Shown here one piece after another: positions 21,496-33,813 of a DNA stretch of 64,000 nt. Source of the stretch: Phoronis australis (lineage: Eukaryota; Phoronida; Phoronidae); the NCBI GenBank assembly GCA_002633005.1, contig NMRA01000518.1, forward strand, positions 156,743 through 220,742, given 5' to 3'. The position numbers and the translations under genes were made by a program. Under the pieces are notes generated by a model, which made no database searches, was not told where the DNA came from, and saw nothing but the letters and a program-made list of their open reading frames with translations. Numbering within the stretch: position 1 is the stretch's first letter; every line of letters starts with the position of its first letter.

Positions 21496-23902
21496 CCATT
21501 TTCTCCCTTTGCCGGAACTTGAGTCAGAGAATCATTATCAGCTAATCTGTGAATTTTTAAAATCAATTATTGCTTTGTGAATAAGATCGCCAATAGTTGA
21601 GAAAAAAAAGTTGGCAAGAATTTAAATTGTTTTATTAAAATGTGTTTCAAGCTTTAGAGCAGTGCAAATTTTTTAAACATAAGTTACGTGATTATTGAGT
21701 GAAACTGCAAGTTTCCTAGGGTATTCCACATTCACGCATTCGTAATCTTGAGATTAAGCAGAATTCCAAGTTCAAGCACATCGCGACTAAATGACACGGG
21801 CAAAAATACACCATGCTTTTACCGAGAAGCACTAGTGATAACTCATGTCACAGACGGGGTTAAACCAGTTACCGGCCTCGATATCTAAAACTGTCTCGAG
21901 TAACGTTGTCCAAAGGGCAAGCCAAGCATAAGATAAATTACTGCAAGTTATGTCAAAATCAGGTCATACCTAACCTATAGGATCTCAAACGAGTTCATTA
22001 TCGTAATATTCTAAATCTTGATATGGAAGGTTGCAGTTGACCTTATAGATGCCCTGACTTTGGCGTGACTAAGAATCTAACCCTGCGAAAACAAAATAAC
22101 GCTAGCCCGACGTTGAATATGGAGAGCATCGAAATTGAAGGGCAAAGCAAGGCCTCGGCAAATTTCTGCCGTTTAGCTATCGATATAGGTAAGTAGGCCT
22201 GTAAAGAGCATTTTGTTCGTTGTATCGGCAGACATCCTGATGAATCCCGCGATCACAGTGCATGTAATCTGACGCATTTACGTCTATCCATTTTCCCATC
22301 TTAGAAGTAAGAAGTTGAAAGCAAAAGCGAAAGTATTTTTGGAACATGGTATTGTTCATGGTAGAACTGTGTGTTCACTGTAAAACTGCATTTTCGGTTG
22401 AATTTTGCGATACGTGTTGTGTGAATAAACAATATATGTAGGTTAAAAATTATTAAAACCCACATAAATCTTATAAATGCCCCCACTCTCAGGCTTCCAC
22501 TAAATAATTAGAAGTGGCAGTTATTCCGCTCAGCTCATCTATTTTCAGGAGGGTGCCATTTGAAAGTGGCGTATTTCGGTCACGGTGACGACGTAAGTGT
22601 TTGCAACATTGTGGCCTATAATAGTTGTTTTAGATGGTGCCATAAATATATGCCTTGAATGTAACTTAACCGATTTTGTCGTGAATCAACCCTANCATTT
22701 TCTCCCTTTGCCGGAACTTGAGTCAGAGAATCATTATCAGCTAATCTGTGAATTTTTAAAATCAATTATTGCTTTGTGAATAAGATCGTCAATAGTTGAG
22801 AAAAAAAAGTTGGCAAGAATTTAAATTGTTTTATTAAAATGTGTTTCAAGCTTTAGAGCAGTGCAAATTTTTTAAACATAAGTTACGTGATTATTGAGTG
22901 AAACTGCAAGTTTCCTAGGGTATTCCACATTGACACATTCGTAATCTTGAGATTAAGCAGAATTCCAAGTTCAAGCACATCGCGACTAAATGACACGGGC
23001 AAAAATACACCATGCTTTTACCGAGAAGCACTAACGATAACCCTCATGTCACAGACGGGGTTAAACCAGTTACCGGCCTCGATATCTAAAACTGTCTCGA
23101 GTAGCGTTGTCCAAAGGGCAAGCCAAGTAAAAGATAAATTACTGCAAGTTATGTCAAAATCAGGTCATACCTAACCTACAGGATCTCAAACGAGTTCATT
23201 ATCGTAATATTCTAAATCTTGATATCGAAGGTTGCAGTTGACCTTATAGATGCCCTGACTTTGTCTATGGCGTGGCTAAGGATCTAACCCTGCGAAAACA
23301 AAATAACGCTAGCCCGATATTGAATATGGAGAGCATCGAAATTGAAGGGCAAAGCAAGGCCTCGGCAAATTTCTGCCGTTTAGCTATCGATATAGGTAAG
23401 TAGGCCTGTAAAGAGCATGTTGTTCGTTGTATCGCAGACATCCTGATGAGTCCCGCGATGGCACAGTGCATGTAATCTGACGCATTTACGTCTATCCATT
23501 TTCCCATCTTAGAAGTAAGAAGTTGAAAGCAAAAGCGAAAGTATTTTTGGAACATGGTATTGTTCATGGTAGAACTGTGTGTTCACTGTAAAACTGCATT
23601 TTCGGTTGAATTTTGCGATACGTGTTGTGTGAATAAACAATATATGTAGGTTAAAAATTATTAAAACCCACATAAATCTTATAAATGCCCCCACTCTCAG
23701 GCTTCCACTAAATAATTAGAAGTGGCAGTTATTCCGCTCAGCTCATCTATTTTCAGGAGGGTGCCATTTGAAAGTGGCGTATTTCGGTCACGGTGACGAC
23801 GTAAGTGTTTGCAACATTGTGGCCTATAATAGTTGTTTTAGATGGTGCCATAAATATATGCCTTGAATGTAACTTAACCGATTTTGTCGTGAATCAACCC
23901 TA
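21496..23902. repeat. 1.2-kb tandem duplication around an N
   Basis: Copy 1 (21496-22694) and copy 2 (22696-23902) are the same sequence, joined at a single N at 22695. The first two thirds differ at scattered bases and small indels (for example a CTAT insertion in copy 2 near 23264); the last 400 or so bases look identical. Both copies hold the first two exons of the pantothenate kinase gene. The pattern fits two haplotypes placed in tandem by the assembler, though a real recent duplication is possible. Confidence 0.95.
22119..22592 (+). CDS. Second copy of pantothenate kinase exons 1 and 2
   Basis: ATG at 22119 opens MESIEIEGQSKASANF...AIDI, exon 22119-22188, donor GTAAGT; the second exon is 22549-22592 (GCHLKVAYFGHGDD), donor GTAAGT. 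Both are identical in protein to the copies at 23326-23395 and 23757-23800. They belong to the upstream block of the 1.2-kb duplication and are probably an allelic copy, not extra exons. Confidence 0.8.
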
Positions 23903-24770
23903 ACCGTTTCTATTATGCAATTCAATGTTCCGAAGCGACAGAGCTCCAAAACACTGCACGTTGTGATAACGTATAGCTAGACAATGCATTTGGGTAACCA
24001 TGTTCACTGCTTGAAGAGATCTTTTCGCTGTGAGTTTTTTCAAGAACTAGGTGTTTATTAAACCAACCCTGTCTTGTGTTAGCATACTGGCTGGCTGTGC
24101 CCGACATTAGGCAAGGTTTCAAAAGAACTGGCAGATATTTCTTCAAAACACGCTCATAGAATTCCCGGTCACGCGGTGACCTGAATTTTTATGGACTTGG
24201 TTTGAAGAAATAACAAACTATCACTTATTCACGAGCTCAGGGACCACTTAAGGTTCCACACAAAGTATGGGACAACATAATACCTTTTCTTTAACACTAA
24301 GTGGTCTACTAAACTATTTGACAGAAACTGATGTTTTATAACACTTTAAATAAAGCAACTACAAAACTATTTACCTCAGGGCAAAGAAACTATCTTCATG
24401 AACATCTACTTGTTCGACCAACTGGAAGAGCTTACAAAGTTTATCAAGAGTAAAGTTGATGATGATGACGTCATTTTGCTAACTGGATCGCATTCAGTAC
24501 ATTGTCGGCAAGCCAAAGAGGCTCTTAGCAGACATTTGAAAAGGTGAGGTTGTCTTTGTCAAGGTCGGTGACAAGTGAGTTTTAAACCAGTCAGCAGTGA
24601 TATTCTTAATGTAACAAAATGGCTGTCATGCTGTAATAGCCACATCCTTATCATTTTCATTCATCTATAACAACATCGTCTTTGCCACCACCACCACCAC
24701 TACCACCACACCACCACCAGCATCAGCAACAGCACCACCACCACTAACACCATTACTGCCACCACCATCC

Positions 24771-24834
<64 letters not shown>

Positions 24835-27800
24835 TATCATAATTATCACCAGGATCCTCATTGATATCAACACCACCATTATACACGTCGTCTCCATGCA
24901 CCACCACCACCACCATCAGCGTCATCGTCATCATCTTCGTGATCATCATCAATCATCGTCGTCATCATCTCTAGCACAATCGCTACCGTCCCAATCACCT
25001 CAATCCCATCACCACTACCAAGATCATTCTCATCACCAGATTCATCACAAAACCACAACGCATAGGCACCACCACGACCAGCATTGTCATGACCAATACG
25101 ACGCCATCATTACTACTCAGCATCATGGCCACAATACCAACGCCCGTCACAACAACTATGACCACTACTACCATCACACCCACGCCCGTCGCAACAACTA
25201 TGACCACTACTACCATCACAACCACGCTCACCTTCACCATTAGCACTATGATCATGACCACTACCAATGACGTCACCATCACTACAACCAAACCATCATT
25301 ATTGGCGTTTCCTTGAATACTAGAGGTCTGGAATCGGACACTTTGGTTAATCATTTAGTTGGTGAACGTTCCGTTAAATGATTTACACTCGTAACGTCTT
25401 ATTGCAGTTACAAAATAAAGGAGATAGACGAAATAGGTTGCGTAGCTCGAGGTTCCAAATACATTTCACAGTTGTCGAAGTCGCGCGTGTATACCTACAA
25501 GAACTCAGACTACGAAATCATTCATAATGAAGACCATCTTCAGTATCCTTATTTGGTGTGCACTGTCGGTACAGGATTGAGTTATGTTAAGGTAATTGAT
25601 ATTTAAGAGTAAGCGTTGTACACATTTTTTAAATGCTTAAAAGCACATCTCTGCTCACGGTCTCACATTTATGCTGAGCTATCAACTGTTATTGTTGAAT
25701 AAGCACTGGTGAAAACAAATTCATTTTTCTAACGGTAACAGACCCTTAAGTGAGGTTACGAACGTTCGTTATACCTAGGGATCGTATTCATTCAAACGTT
25801 AAGTCTATGAAGATTTAACTAATTACTAAATGCATATAGACGGATGGGTCTTAACACGACCATTTCCTTCTACTTCGTGTTCTGAATTGCCAATCATAAA
25901 CAAGGTTACTTCAGGGGCGGATCCAGGATTTTGAGTTGGGGGGAGGGGAAGGAGAGTTTTTGCCAGGATTTTGTCCCTCACACATTCGCAACCCCGAAGA
26001 ATTTTAGGGGGGGGGGGCATGGCTCCCTTGNTGTACTTTCCAATACAAACTATTCAAACGTTTCGATACGATAGGAAACCAATTTCGCTCTAAATGATCG
26101 TTCAGGGCATCAGCAAATATTACAATGAATCCAAATCTATTGCTTTTGGAAGAGATGAACAACACTTCCCCTGATTCAAATCATTTGCAGATTCGCTCAC
26201 AACTGCTATCACGCAAGGAAAATCTTAAGTTCAAGTTGTTAGAGTTAATAGCTCCATTTTATTTTTTTGCATTCAGGCAGTACGGGGGGAGGGGGTGGTG
26301 AAGTTTTAAGTGTCTATGAAGATTTAAAGACATTTGATCGTGCAAGTGCTGTTAACATTCTCTGTGAAAATGTGTAGTTTTATTTTTTGGCATCCCACAA
26401 AGCATCGTTGACGTTATTTTGCAGGTGTCATCCGAGACTGATTACAGTTTGGTAGGTGGAGAACCGTGGAACGGAGACTCGTTTGTTGGACTAGGCAGTC
26501 TACTACTAAAAACTAATGTAAGTGCAATAGAAATGCTGAACGAATGAATTGCATTTTTAAGAGCTTTCAGACTTTAGAGTTTCGAATATTGATATCGTTG
26601 CCAGTGTTTATGCAGAAATGTAAAAAATTAGCCCTTAGAAAAATCGTCACCTTTAGAAATACAACTAGAACTCACGGCCAAATATTTTTGTATCCGCCCT
26701 CTTCTATCAATGCAAGTTTTTGTAATGTTTATGTGAGAAGGTAATTATGAACTCACCTGGAGAGTAACGGTGACGGAGATAATAAAGTGCCATCATGTGA
26801 GCGTCTCTCTTACAGAACTATGATGTGCTGTTGGAAATGGCATCAGAAGGAGACTACAGAAACGTGCACAAAACAGTTGGGGACATGTTTGGTAAGGGGG
26901 GATATAAAGACTGGAACTTGAAGTCAGACATGTTGGCAGGATTCTTCTCAAAGTCAAACGCAGGTGAAGTCGCTTTTCCTATGATAGTGTTTTTTGAAGC
27001 GTTCACAGTGTTTATCCATTTATGTTTTGTATTATAATAACCATCACAATGCTATGATTGCCATTATCATCATCGTTGCTGTCGTCGCCGTCATCATCAT
27101 CATCACCATCCTCATCGTTATCATCGTCATCATCATCATCATCATCATCACCGTCATCATCATCACCATCATCATCATCACCGTCATTATCGTCATCACC
27201 ATCATCATTATCATTATCATCGTTGTCATCATCGCTATCATTACCATGCATGACCGCTACCACCACCACCACCATCGACACCACTATCGTCAGCACCACC
27301 ACCACCATCGCCAATAACATCGCCACCACCACCATCAACATCATAGTCATCATCATCATCGTTGCCATTGTCCCTAGCATCATCTCAATCATCATCATGA
27401 TCATATTGGTTATATGACTCATGTTCACAAAGTTTGGTAAGTGAGCCCACCCGGTGATTTATTAAATGTAAACCGTTTGTCATTCTAGTTGAGTGTACTC
27501 GAGAAGATCTTGCGCATGGCTTGTTGATACAACACGCTCGCTGTATCGGTAAGGCGGCTGGAGTGGAGGGTCAACTGTGTGGGGTTAAAGATATACTGTT
27601 TGTTGGCGGGTTCAGTAGGCCCACTCCGGAGTTCGTGTGGAACCTGATTATACCAATCCGCTTTTCAACTCAGGTAAAGTTAATCGTGATATTCGAAACC
27701 ATATTTTTTAAAGTTGTATTTCGTCCCTGTTCAACTGCCAATGTTAAATTCTTAATCGAAGCGCTCTGGTTTGTATTAGAGCATTACCATCATCATCCGA

Positions 27801-28848
27801 TCTTCAGTTAGTTTGGAAACTCAAGGTACAGGCAAAGCGGACAAGCGCCATTTTGAATTCGCACATTTAAGGTTGGCCAACCGCAATAAATTCTGAATAG
27901 TTTGCTAGAGTCGCACATGGTTTCGATACTGTTTTTGGTCGAACGGAAATAGCAACATGTCAGGGCAAGGAACATGAGGAGACTAATAAGACAGTTGAAG
28001 GTATGAAATGCAGCTTTAAAAATATCATTTTTGTCCAAAATTTACCGCTAGATGCTTTTGTACCGGCCGATTTCATTCAGCTTTGTATCTTGCAGGATTT
28101 AGTGCTTAGAATTTTTACTTTTAGACTTTCCTGCAGTCGTAGATTGTGATTTTTGAGCTTTTGAAGTGAATTCAAATCGAGTGCAGACACTGGGCCTAAA
28201 TATCATGTCTACATTGTCACCAAATTTAGCCACTGTTTTGTTTATATGATACGCGACTCTTTACAGGAACAAATACGGCCATGGTTTACTCGCTTCGACA
28301 GATATGTCACCGTCATTGGAGCACTGTTTTCGACGACAAGCGATTGCGGTGAGTTTTTATTTTCAGATAACTGATGCTAAACTCAAATAAAAATAGTTTG
28401 GGACATGCTTGTTCGGAGGGATTTAAAGTATACCTTACTGATGTTTGTATTTAATACTGAGTTCTACTGATATCAAAAATATTTATAACTTGAAATTGAT
28501 GGGGTAGGCCTACCTAGGCAGTTGCATTTTTTAGAATTGGGTTTCTACGTTCCAAAAACTTGGATGAAAATCCTTGACGTTGCCATTGCTATTTGTCGTT
28601 TCATTACATAGAGAAATAACCATTATCAACACATTTCACACGCGAGGAAATAATCTTTAAAAATTAGATCAGGCCGACACGTCATTTTACCTGAACTCAG
28701 TTTATACCGAGACCCATTTGTTGTACCCGGCAAAGTGATCCTGTTTTTCTTTCTGTTTTTCTGTTTTTCAGATGCATTACCGCATGAAATAGACATTGGT
28801 GAATTACATGTGTCGAATACGGAACTATTGCATGGTGCTATCGTGTGA
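23326..28848 (+). CDS. Pantothenate kinase (type II)-like protein, diverged
   Basis: Exons 23326-23395 (ATG), 23757-23800, 24380-24543, 25408-25591, 26425-26517, 26816-26963, 27489-27673, 28267-28348 and 28772-28848 (TGA) sum to 1047 nt (348 aa), with all phases consistent. The fold of type II PanK, the first enzyme of coenzyme A synthesis, is visible: RLAIDIGG...LKVAYF for the N-terminal phosphate loop, EIDEIGCVARG matching the region of the catalytic Glu, VGTGLSYVKV, VGGEPWNGDSFVGL in place of the Gly-rich TGTSxGGGTFxGL, LEMASEGDYRNV, TREDLAHGLL, DILFVGGFSR and VIGALF. Several glycines and the basic residue before the third motif are replaced, so activity is uncertain. The final exon adds a short tail beyond the usual GAxGALxG end. 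Comparison is by eye. Confidence 0.82.
24660..25310. repeat. CAT/CAC-rich microsatellite tract
   Basis: Intron 3 of the PanK-like gene is filled with (CAC)n and (CAT)n, including an uninterrupted CAT run near 24771-24831, and a duplicated 51-bp unit near 25140-25225. His-, Asp- and Met-rich frames here are repeat translations. Confidence 0.95.
25408..25591 (+). CDS. PanK-like exon 4 with catalytic Glu region
   Basis: Starts SYKEIDEIGCVARG, which aligns by eye with LDELDCLVKG of animal PanK, keeping the Asp-Glu pair that includes the catalytic base, and ends YLVCTVGTGLSYVK, equivalent to the NIGSGVSI loop. Confidence 0.82.
26425..26517 (+). CDS. PanK-like exon 5 with altered glycine motif
   Basis: Thirty-one residues, phase 0-0: VSSETDYSLVGGEPWNGDSF, then VGLGSLLLKTN. 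In PanK this position is RVTGTSLGGGTFLGL; here Arg is replaced by Leu and the Gly-rich loop is broken by EPWND-type residues. Confidence 0.82.
27055..27410. repeat. CAT/CAC-rich microsatellite tract
   Basis: Intron 6 of the PanK-like gene carries another long, imperfect CAT/CAC tract. No coding evidence; both strands give low-complexity frames. Confidence 0.95.
27840..27990 (+). repeat. Dispersed repeat family C, copy in PanK-like intron 7
   Basis: Shares the order GCCATTTTGAAT...GGTTGGCC...AGTCGC...ATGGTTTC with segments at 29425-29600, 45065-45235 and 55505-55670. Diverged but collinear. Confidence 0.55.
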
Positions 28849-29324
28849 AGAAGAGCATAGTTTCATTTCAATGTTCTGCTTGTCTGGACAGTATGTTTCT
28901 TAATTGCACCACCAGGTGACGCCGGGGAAACGTTCATGGTGTGCCTTGTCGGAGACGAGGAATAATGACCCAAATCGAAGTCCACTGAGCGAGCCGATTC
29001 TGTATTTACAAGTTGTTGTTTGCTGCCTGAGCTTAGATATGCTAGGGCAATTTGAAAACCAGACTTTTAAAGCAAACTGACTCATATTTGGAGCGTGCCT
29101 AACATCACTCACGTTCTTGAAGTAGCTCACATTGATCACGTCCTCGTTCGGACACCGGGCGCATTAATTTTCTGTTGCATTCACGACCTATTTTGTCCTG
29201 CAAGGGCAATATTACCAAACTAATTCGAACACGTCAGGCTCCATTATCCCGTTCCAGTGGTTCCAAAGTACGATGGCCTACATAACCAACGCAAAACGTC
29301 AAATTTCCGTAGTAGAAATATTTA

Positions 29325-29600
29325 AGCCCTTTTACTTTCGTAAAATCGATCTCATGACATTTCTCACTGACACAGAAGTCTATTTCTACAACCAACTCCA
29401 ATCACAGGGAATGCGTACATGCACCATTTACAAATTTTCAACTATGGCGTTAACCATGCCCAATAAACTCTGAGGAGTTTTTTTGAGTCGATTATGGTTT
29501 CAATGTTCTTATCGGCAACAGAAATAGAATGATATCACGATAAGGAGTTTTACGAGACCGATTTTACATGAGAGTAAAAAACCTAATTTGAGGTTCGATT
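29325..29600. mobile_element. Dispersed repeat family C with inverted ends
   Basis: The left part (GTAAAATCGATCTCATGACA, ...AAGTCTATTTCT) is the near reverse complement of the right part (AGAAATAGAATG ... GAGACCGATTTTAC). The middle resembles 27840-27990 and 55505-55670. This suggests a complete non-coding element with long imperfect terminal inverted repeats. Confidence 0.6.
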
Positions 29601-30015
29601 TTTTCTACAGAGTAATATAAGTTAACTGATGATATCGGATACACAGCTAATCGTTATCATCTACGCGATTTCTGCATATTTCAAACAAATCATTTATATG
29701 TGTTTCGTAATTTGTATTAGTCACACCTGCAAGATATTTAAATCACAAAAGTTTTTATACGAATGCTATCTGGGGACCACTTTGAAAAGAAAACGACCAT
29801 CGATCAAACCGTATTCAAATTCAACGACCTCATGAACTTATTTAACATATTGCCTATTAGTGCAAGATACATGACTTGATAAGCACCGTAATTTGCTCAC
29901 TTTTCCGAAAAAACTTCTTTGCTGAAAAGCGGCACTAAAACGCTGACCATTTTAGATACTTGGAAGTTACAATGGTAAATCAGCAAGTATTTTGCTCCCC
30001 CACACAAGCACGCAT

Positions 30016-30039
30016 ACGCACGCACACACACACACACAC

Positions 30040-30082
<43 letters not shown>
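30016..30082. repeat. (CA)n microsatellite
   Basis: An almost pure CA run with one interruption near 30040. Cys/Val frames across it are artefacts. Confidence 0.98.
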
Positions 30083-30085
<3 letters not shown>

Positions 30086-30389
30086 AACACACGCACACGC
30101 ATACAGTGAATATGTATGTATATGTGTGTGGGCGCATTATGCATATAACTTGAGAACCAGTTTGATGCCCGTTGTTTAGTGGAGAGAACTGGTTCTATCC
30201 GACCATTACCTATTATGCCGTCATCTCGGTCTGTTCATCCATCCATGCTTCAGACAGGCGTCCGTCCGCCTAGCGTCTGCTGCTCTATCTCCTATACCGC
30301 GGCACGATTAAGTTTTAGAACGAATCGGATTACCAATTTACCCTCTTCGGTGTTCCTTGACGGATTTTCATGAAATTCGACACACTGGT

Positions 30390-30610
30390 ATCCATTATAA
30401 GGATAGCAAACCCGGTTTTGGCCTATTAACAGATATCAACACAACTTTCCCATTTATGAATCAAAAGAATTATCTGTAACCATCTACAATCCTCGAAAGT
30501 TTGGAGAAAAACTTGAAAACTCATCACGAAGTTTACCAAACAGGCCTATTCTTTAAACAAGTTACAGGACAACAATGGGGAAAGGCCACCCACCAGGAAC
30601 CATAATGTTA
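30390..30610 (-). repeat. Dispersed repeat family B, copy 1 (minus)
   Basis: Read on the minus strand it follows CATTATGGTTCCTGGTGGGTGG ... GATATCTGTTAATAGGCCAA-ACCGGGTTTGCTATCCTT in outline and matches 50655-50922 and 57590-57863 in order, with many substitutions. Confidence 0.65.
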
Positions 30611-30811
30611 CTAATTTATGACTCAAAGAATATTAGAATTTAGTTAAACTCTGTTTTTATCACACACGTGCGGCGCAAATGATACAAATTGCATCTACTG
30701 ATACAGATTTTGACATTTTTCAGTTTTAAATAAACATTGGATGGTTTGAGAATGATTCATTTTTAAACAGAATTCTCTATAATAACGTTCAACATGGCAG
30801 CTTACAATCAG

Positions 30812-31160
30812 ACGCAGAGATATTTCAAGGCCTCATACTTGGTATTAACGGCGTATTTTTCATTCTTTACTTCCGCGAGCCACCTCTGAAGCATTTCAGG
30901 TTCTCAAGGAAATCAAAAAACGACATACCCGCCTTCTTCGCAGCTTCATGGTTCGCACAAGGGCAAACGATACACCACACCACATTTGCACACACTCAGC
31001 TAAAGAACCACTGACGACATTACGTCGTGTACTCACCTTCTTCACAAGTTAACGCGACACCTCTCGGCGAGGTGAGATCGGCCGTATACGAGTTGACGTG
31101 GATATAAACCGATTAAGACGGTAAAAACGAATTATATCGGGTAACATTCTGGTTAAACAG
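30812..31160. repeat. Dispersed repeat family A, copy 2
   Basis: Diverged copy of 10915-11260, same orientation. It includes CGCGAGCCACCTCTGAAGCA and the CGCGACACCTCTCGGCGAGG core. Confidence 0.75.
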
Positions 31161-32229
31161 GTTGCAGAACGAGGATTGGTTGAAATCACTAACACAGGGC
31201 TCAATATCCTTTTAAGGAGACGGCAGTGCTTGATCGTTTTGGGATGGCTTTGACGTAATCTGCGCCGTCTAGTGGCCATTTGTGTTGCCCGTCTAGCAGT
31301 AAAACCACTCGGACTAAGGATCACCATGAAAATGAGTGTAGCATGCAGCTGACGATGAACTTCGGGGCGGCTCTGACTACTGCAGCCCTCTTAGTGGCAA
31401 GTTTTTGGCCTTCGTGGTTCTGTCCCTTGAACCCTTGCAAGACCTTAAATTTGGCAAGTGAGAAACGCAACCCCCCAGTCCCCTTTGGTGCACCGCCCAT
31501 GATTACGACGACTATCCTTGTATCCTCTAGTAATTCCCTCCTTATTTTAGAAATTCCAAGACAGGTCTTCATGAAACATGGTAAATGTGTATTAAAGAGA
31601 CAATTACACGTTCTCATTTTTTGACGAGTCCGACGTATTGCACGCCTCCTAGTTGTCATTGTTATTATTGTCGAGTCTGTTTTTTGGCATCCGCCTCTCC
31701 AAGGATCATTATAAAAGTTGCATATGGGATCCCACCGTAAAGTTCATGGCTGACGATGATTTTTGCACCAGTCCAGCTGTTGTGGCGCCCCCTATGGCAA
31801 TTTTTGTTTTTTGCTTGTGCCTCATTGTAAATCTTCATTAAATTTGTATGTGTTTCTATTGAGAAAAGTACAACTAACAAAACGTGCCTCTCTGGTTTCA
31901 TTCCCTGGAAAATTTCTAACTTTCAGATGTACGAAACTTCACAAAAAATTTAACTTAAAAATCTACTGAAGGGATTTCAATATCATCTATATTTTAAAAT
32001 TTCCGTGCAAAAAGATGAACTCATTTTGTAGCCTGGTTATAGTCCTTGTATTATATGAGGTTCAACTGTCCAGTATTGCCAACGAAATCGTTAGGTTTTG
32101 AGATTTAAAGGGTGGTGTGCCGCACTGGAGCAAAACGAAGGTGGAACTTTTTCTTCAGAATGGTCGTAACAAATAGATCTCCTTTTTTCGAGTTCACTTT
32201 CTATTTGGGTGGGTATTTTCATTTTCCAG

Positions 32230-32357
32230 CTGGAACACCCGTCAAAAATATAGTCGAATACGGAATTTCCATCGTTCGTGTATCAGATGACCACTCTAAA
32301 GCGACACGTTCAGTTGCTGTAGCCAACTACATGTACTACGTGGAAAGAATTCTTTAA
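32230..32357 (+). CDS. Putative terminal exon, unknown or alternative PanK-like end
   Basis: After a good acceptor (TATTTTCATTTTCCAG) an open stretch encodes GTPVKNIVEYGISIVRVSDD and then HSKATRSVAVANYMYYVERI plus Leu before a TAA stop. The composition looks like real protein. It starts in phase 1 (two bases of a split codon), the same phase in which PanK-like exon 8 ends at 28348, so it could replace the exon at 28772-28848. It could also end an unrelated gene whose other exons I cannot see. I do not recognise the sequence. Confidence 0.35.
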
Positions 32358-33813
32358 TGATGGTGCCCTATGTAGATTCAGGTTTTAACAAGCTTAGTAC
32401 GATTAGTTCGCTTAGTACTTGTATTGTTGTAATGTTTGTTACTCTTTGATTCTACAAAGAATGCAATTGAGCAATTGATATATATTATCATGTTTTTTAG
32501 TTTTCCCGTAAAAACATATCTTTTTTCACGCTTAACTTTTTAAAAATGAACTTACGACAGCATTTTTTGAAGTTGTAATTTCTTCAATTCTCGGAGATGC
32601 AGCAAAATGGTCGAGGACTAAGCTTCACCAGTGAACCGTGTAGCAAAAACGAAAATGGCAACAGAGGACGAGATTGTCGAAATGTGCTTGTCATGTCTTT
32701 CAACTGATGCAGTTATTTTCTTTGTTTATTGAGTTAGTGAAAATGGGAAATGCAATCTTTAAAGCATTACATTACATATACGAGATTCTAAATATTGATC
32801 GTAAGAGGGTTTCAGTTTGATAAATGTTATACACTAGGATTACGATTACTGACTGCTATACAAAAAACCCAACTACAGAGGCACAGCTCTACGGGTAACG
32901 CCCCCAATAGTTGTGAAGAAAAATTACGGAGGGAAAAATTTATAAACATCAAGCCTGTGAATGATAAAAGTTTAAAAAGTTCACGACTATACCGAAAAGA
33001 GGCTTCCCGTAAATTTGTTTTTATCCTTGAACTAATGTTCATTTTCCCCTCTACGTACTGATTTGATGGGACAGGTCTAGCGATAATGGTAATGACGACG
33101 TAGGACTGCCAGACTCAAGGATATTGTCTTAAATTTATTTTTGATGTTACTGTTGCCGTGCATTGTCAAATTATACGTGTCTTCGGGGGTTTCAACTGCT
33201 ATATGGAAAGTTTAACGCCTATCTGATGAAGAGCACTGCCAACAAAGGAAACGTTTAAAGAGCCATTAATATTTTTGAAGAGTTGTGCTTGAAATACTAA
33301 TGTATGTGTATTGACCAGGTAAATGCTAAAACCAGCATTACAAACAGATTATGTAGCTATTGGCAAAGACACCCTGCGCTTGTCGCATAATTCAGAAATC
33401 CCTATCGATTGACTACGAAGAGAATCTACTTTACGTGAGATTGGTGTATTTAATCAGGCTCTCATCCTGTCGATCAAGTGATTTGCTTGACCAAACAGAG
33501 AAGGCTAAACGGTGATCGACATGTTTGCTGACTTGTTGGATTTGGAATGCTCCATCGGTATATATTCACGCATAAAGGAAGAAAGGGTTTGAAACACTCG
33601 TTTTACTGCCGGGGAATCTTTCACCGCTAAAGCCTGTTTTGTTTTCGCACGTTATTCGCAGGTAATAATTTCGTAATTCAACGTAAAACAAATGCTGTAT
33701 TGGGATACGCGACGAATAAATTTTAAAAGGCAATCGGCGCCGGATTAATGCTGTTACATTCCTCAAATAGGCCTTAATTTTATTCAACTTTGTGGAATCA
33801 CGCACTGACTAAA

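Larger units (their letters stand above)
28849..33813. other. Repeat-rich intergenic region
   Basis: Between the PanK-like and Stum-like genes lie a family C element in inverted form (29325-29600), a CA microsatellite (30016-30082), copies of family B (30390-30610, minus) and family A (30812-31160), and a segment at about 31455-31500 whose end CACCGCCCATGA resembles the small element at 43197-43266. One likely exon, 32230-32357, is listed separately. No other gene is supported. Confidence 0.6.

Noticed and set aside
24665-25354. His-, Asp- and Val-rich open frames on both strands.
   Set aside because: Translations of a CAY microsatellite; they lie inside an intron.
33200-33265. CTGATGAAGAGC ... 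GGAAACGTTT, which contains hammerhead-like core words.
   Set aside because: No stem II can be drawn between CTGATGA and GAAAC and no cleavage-site strand is apparent.
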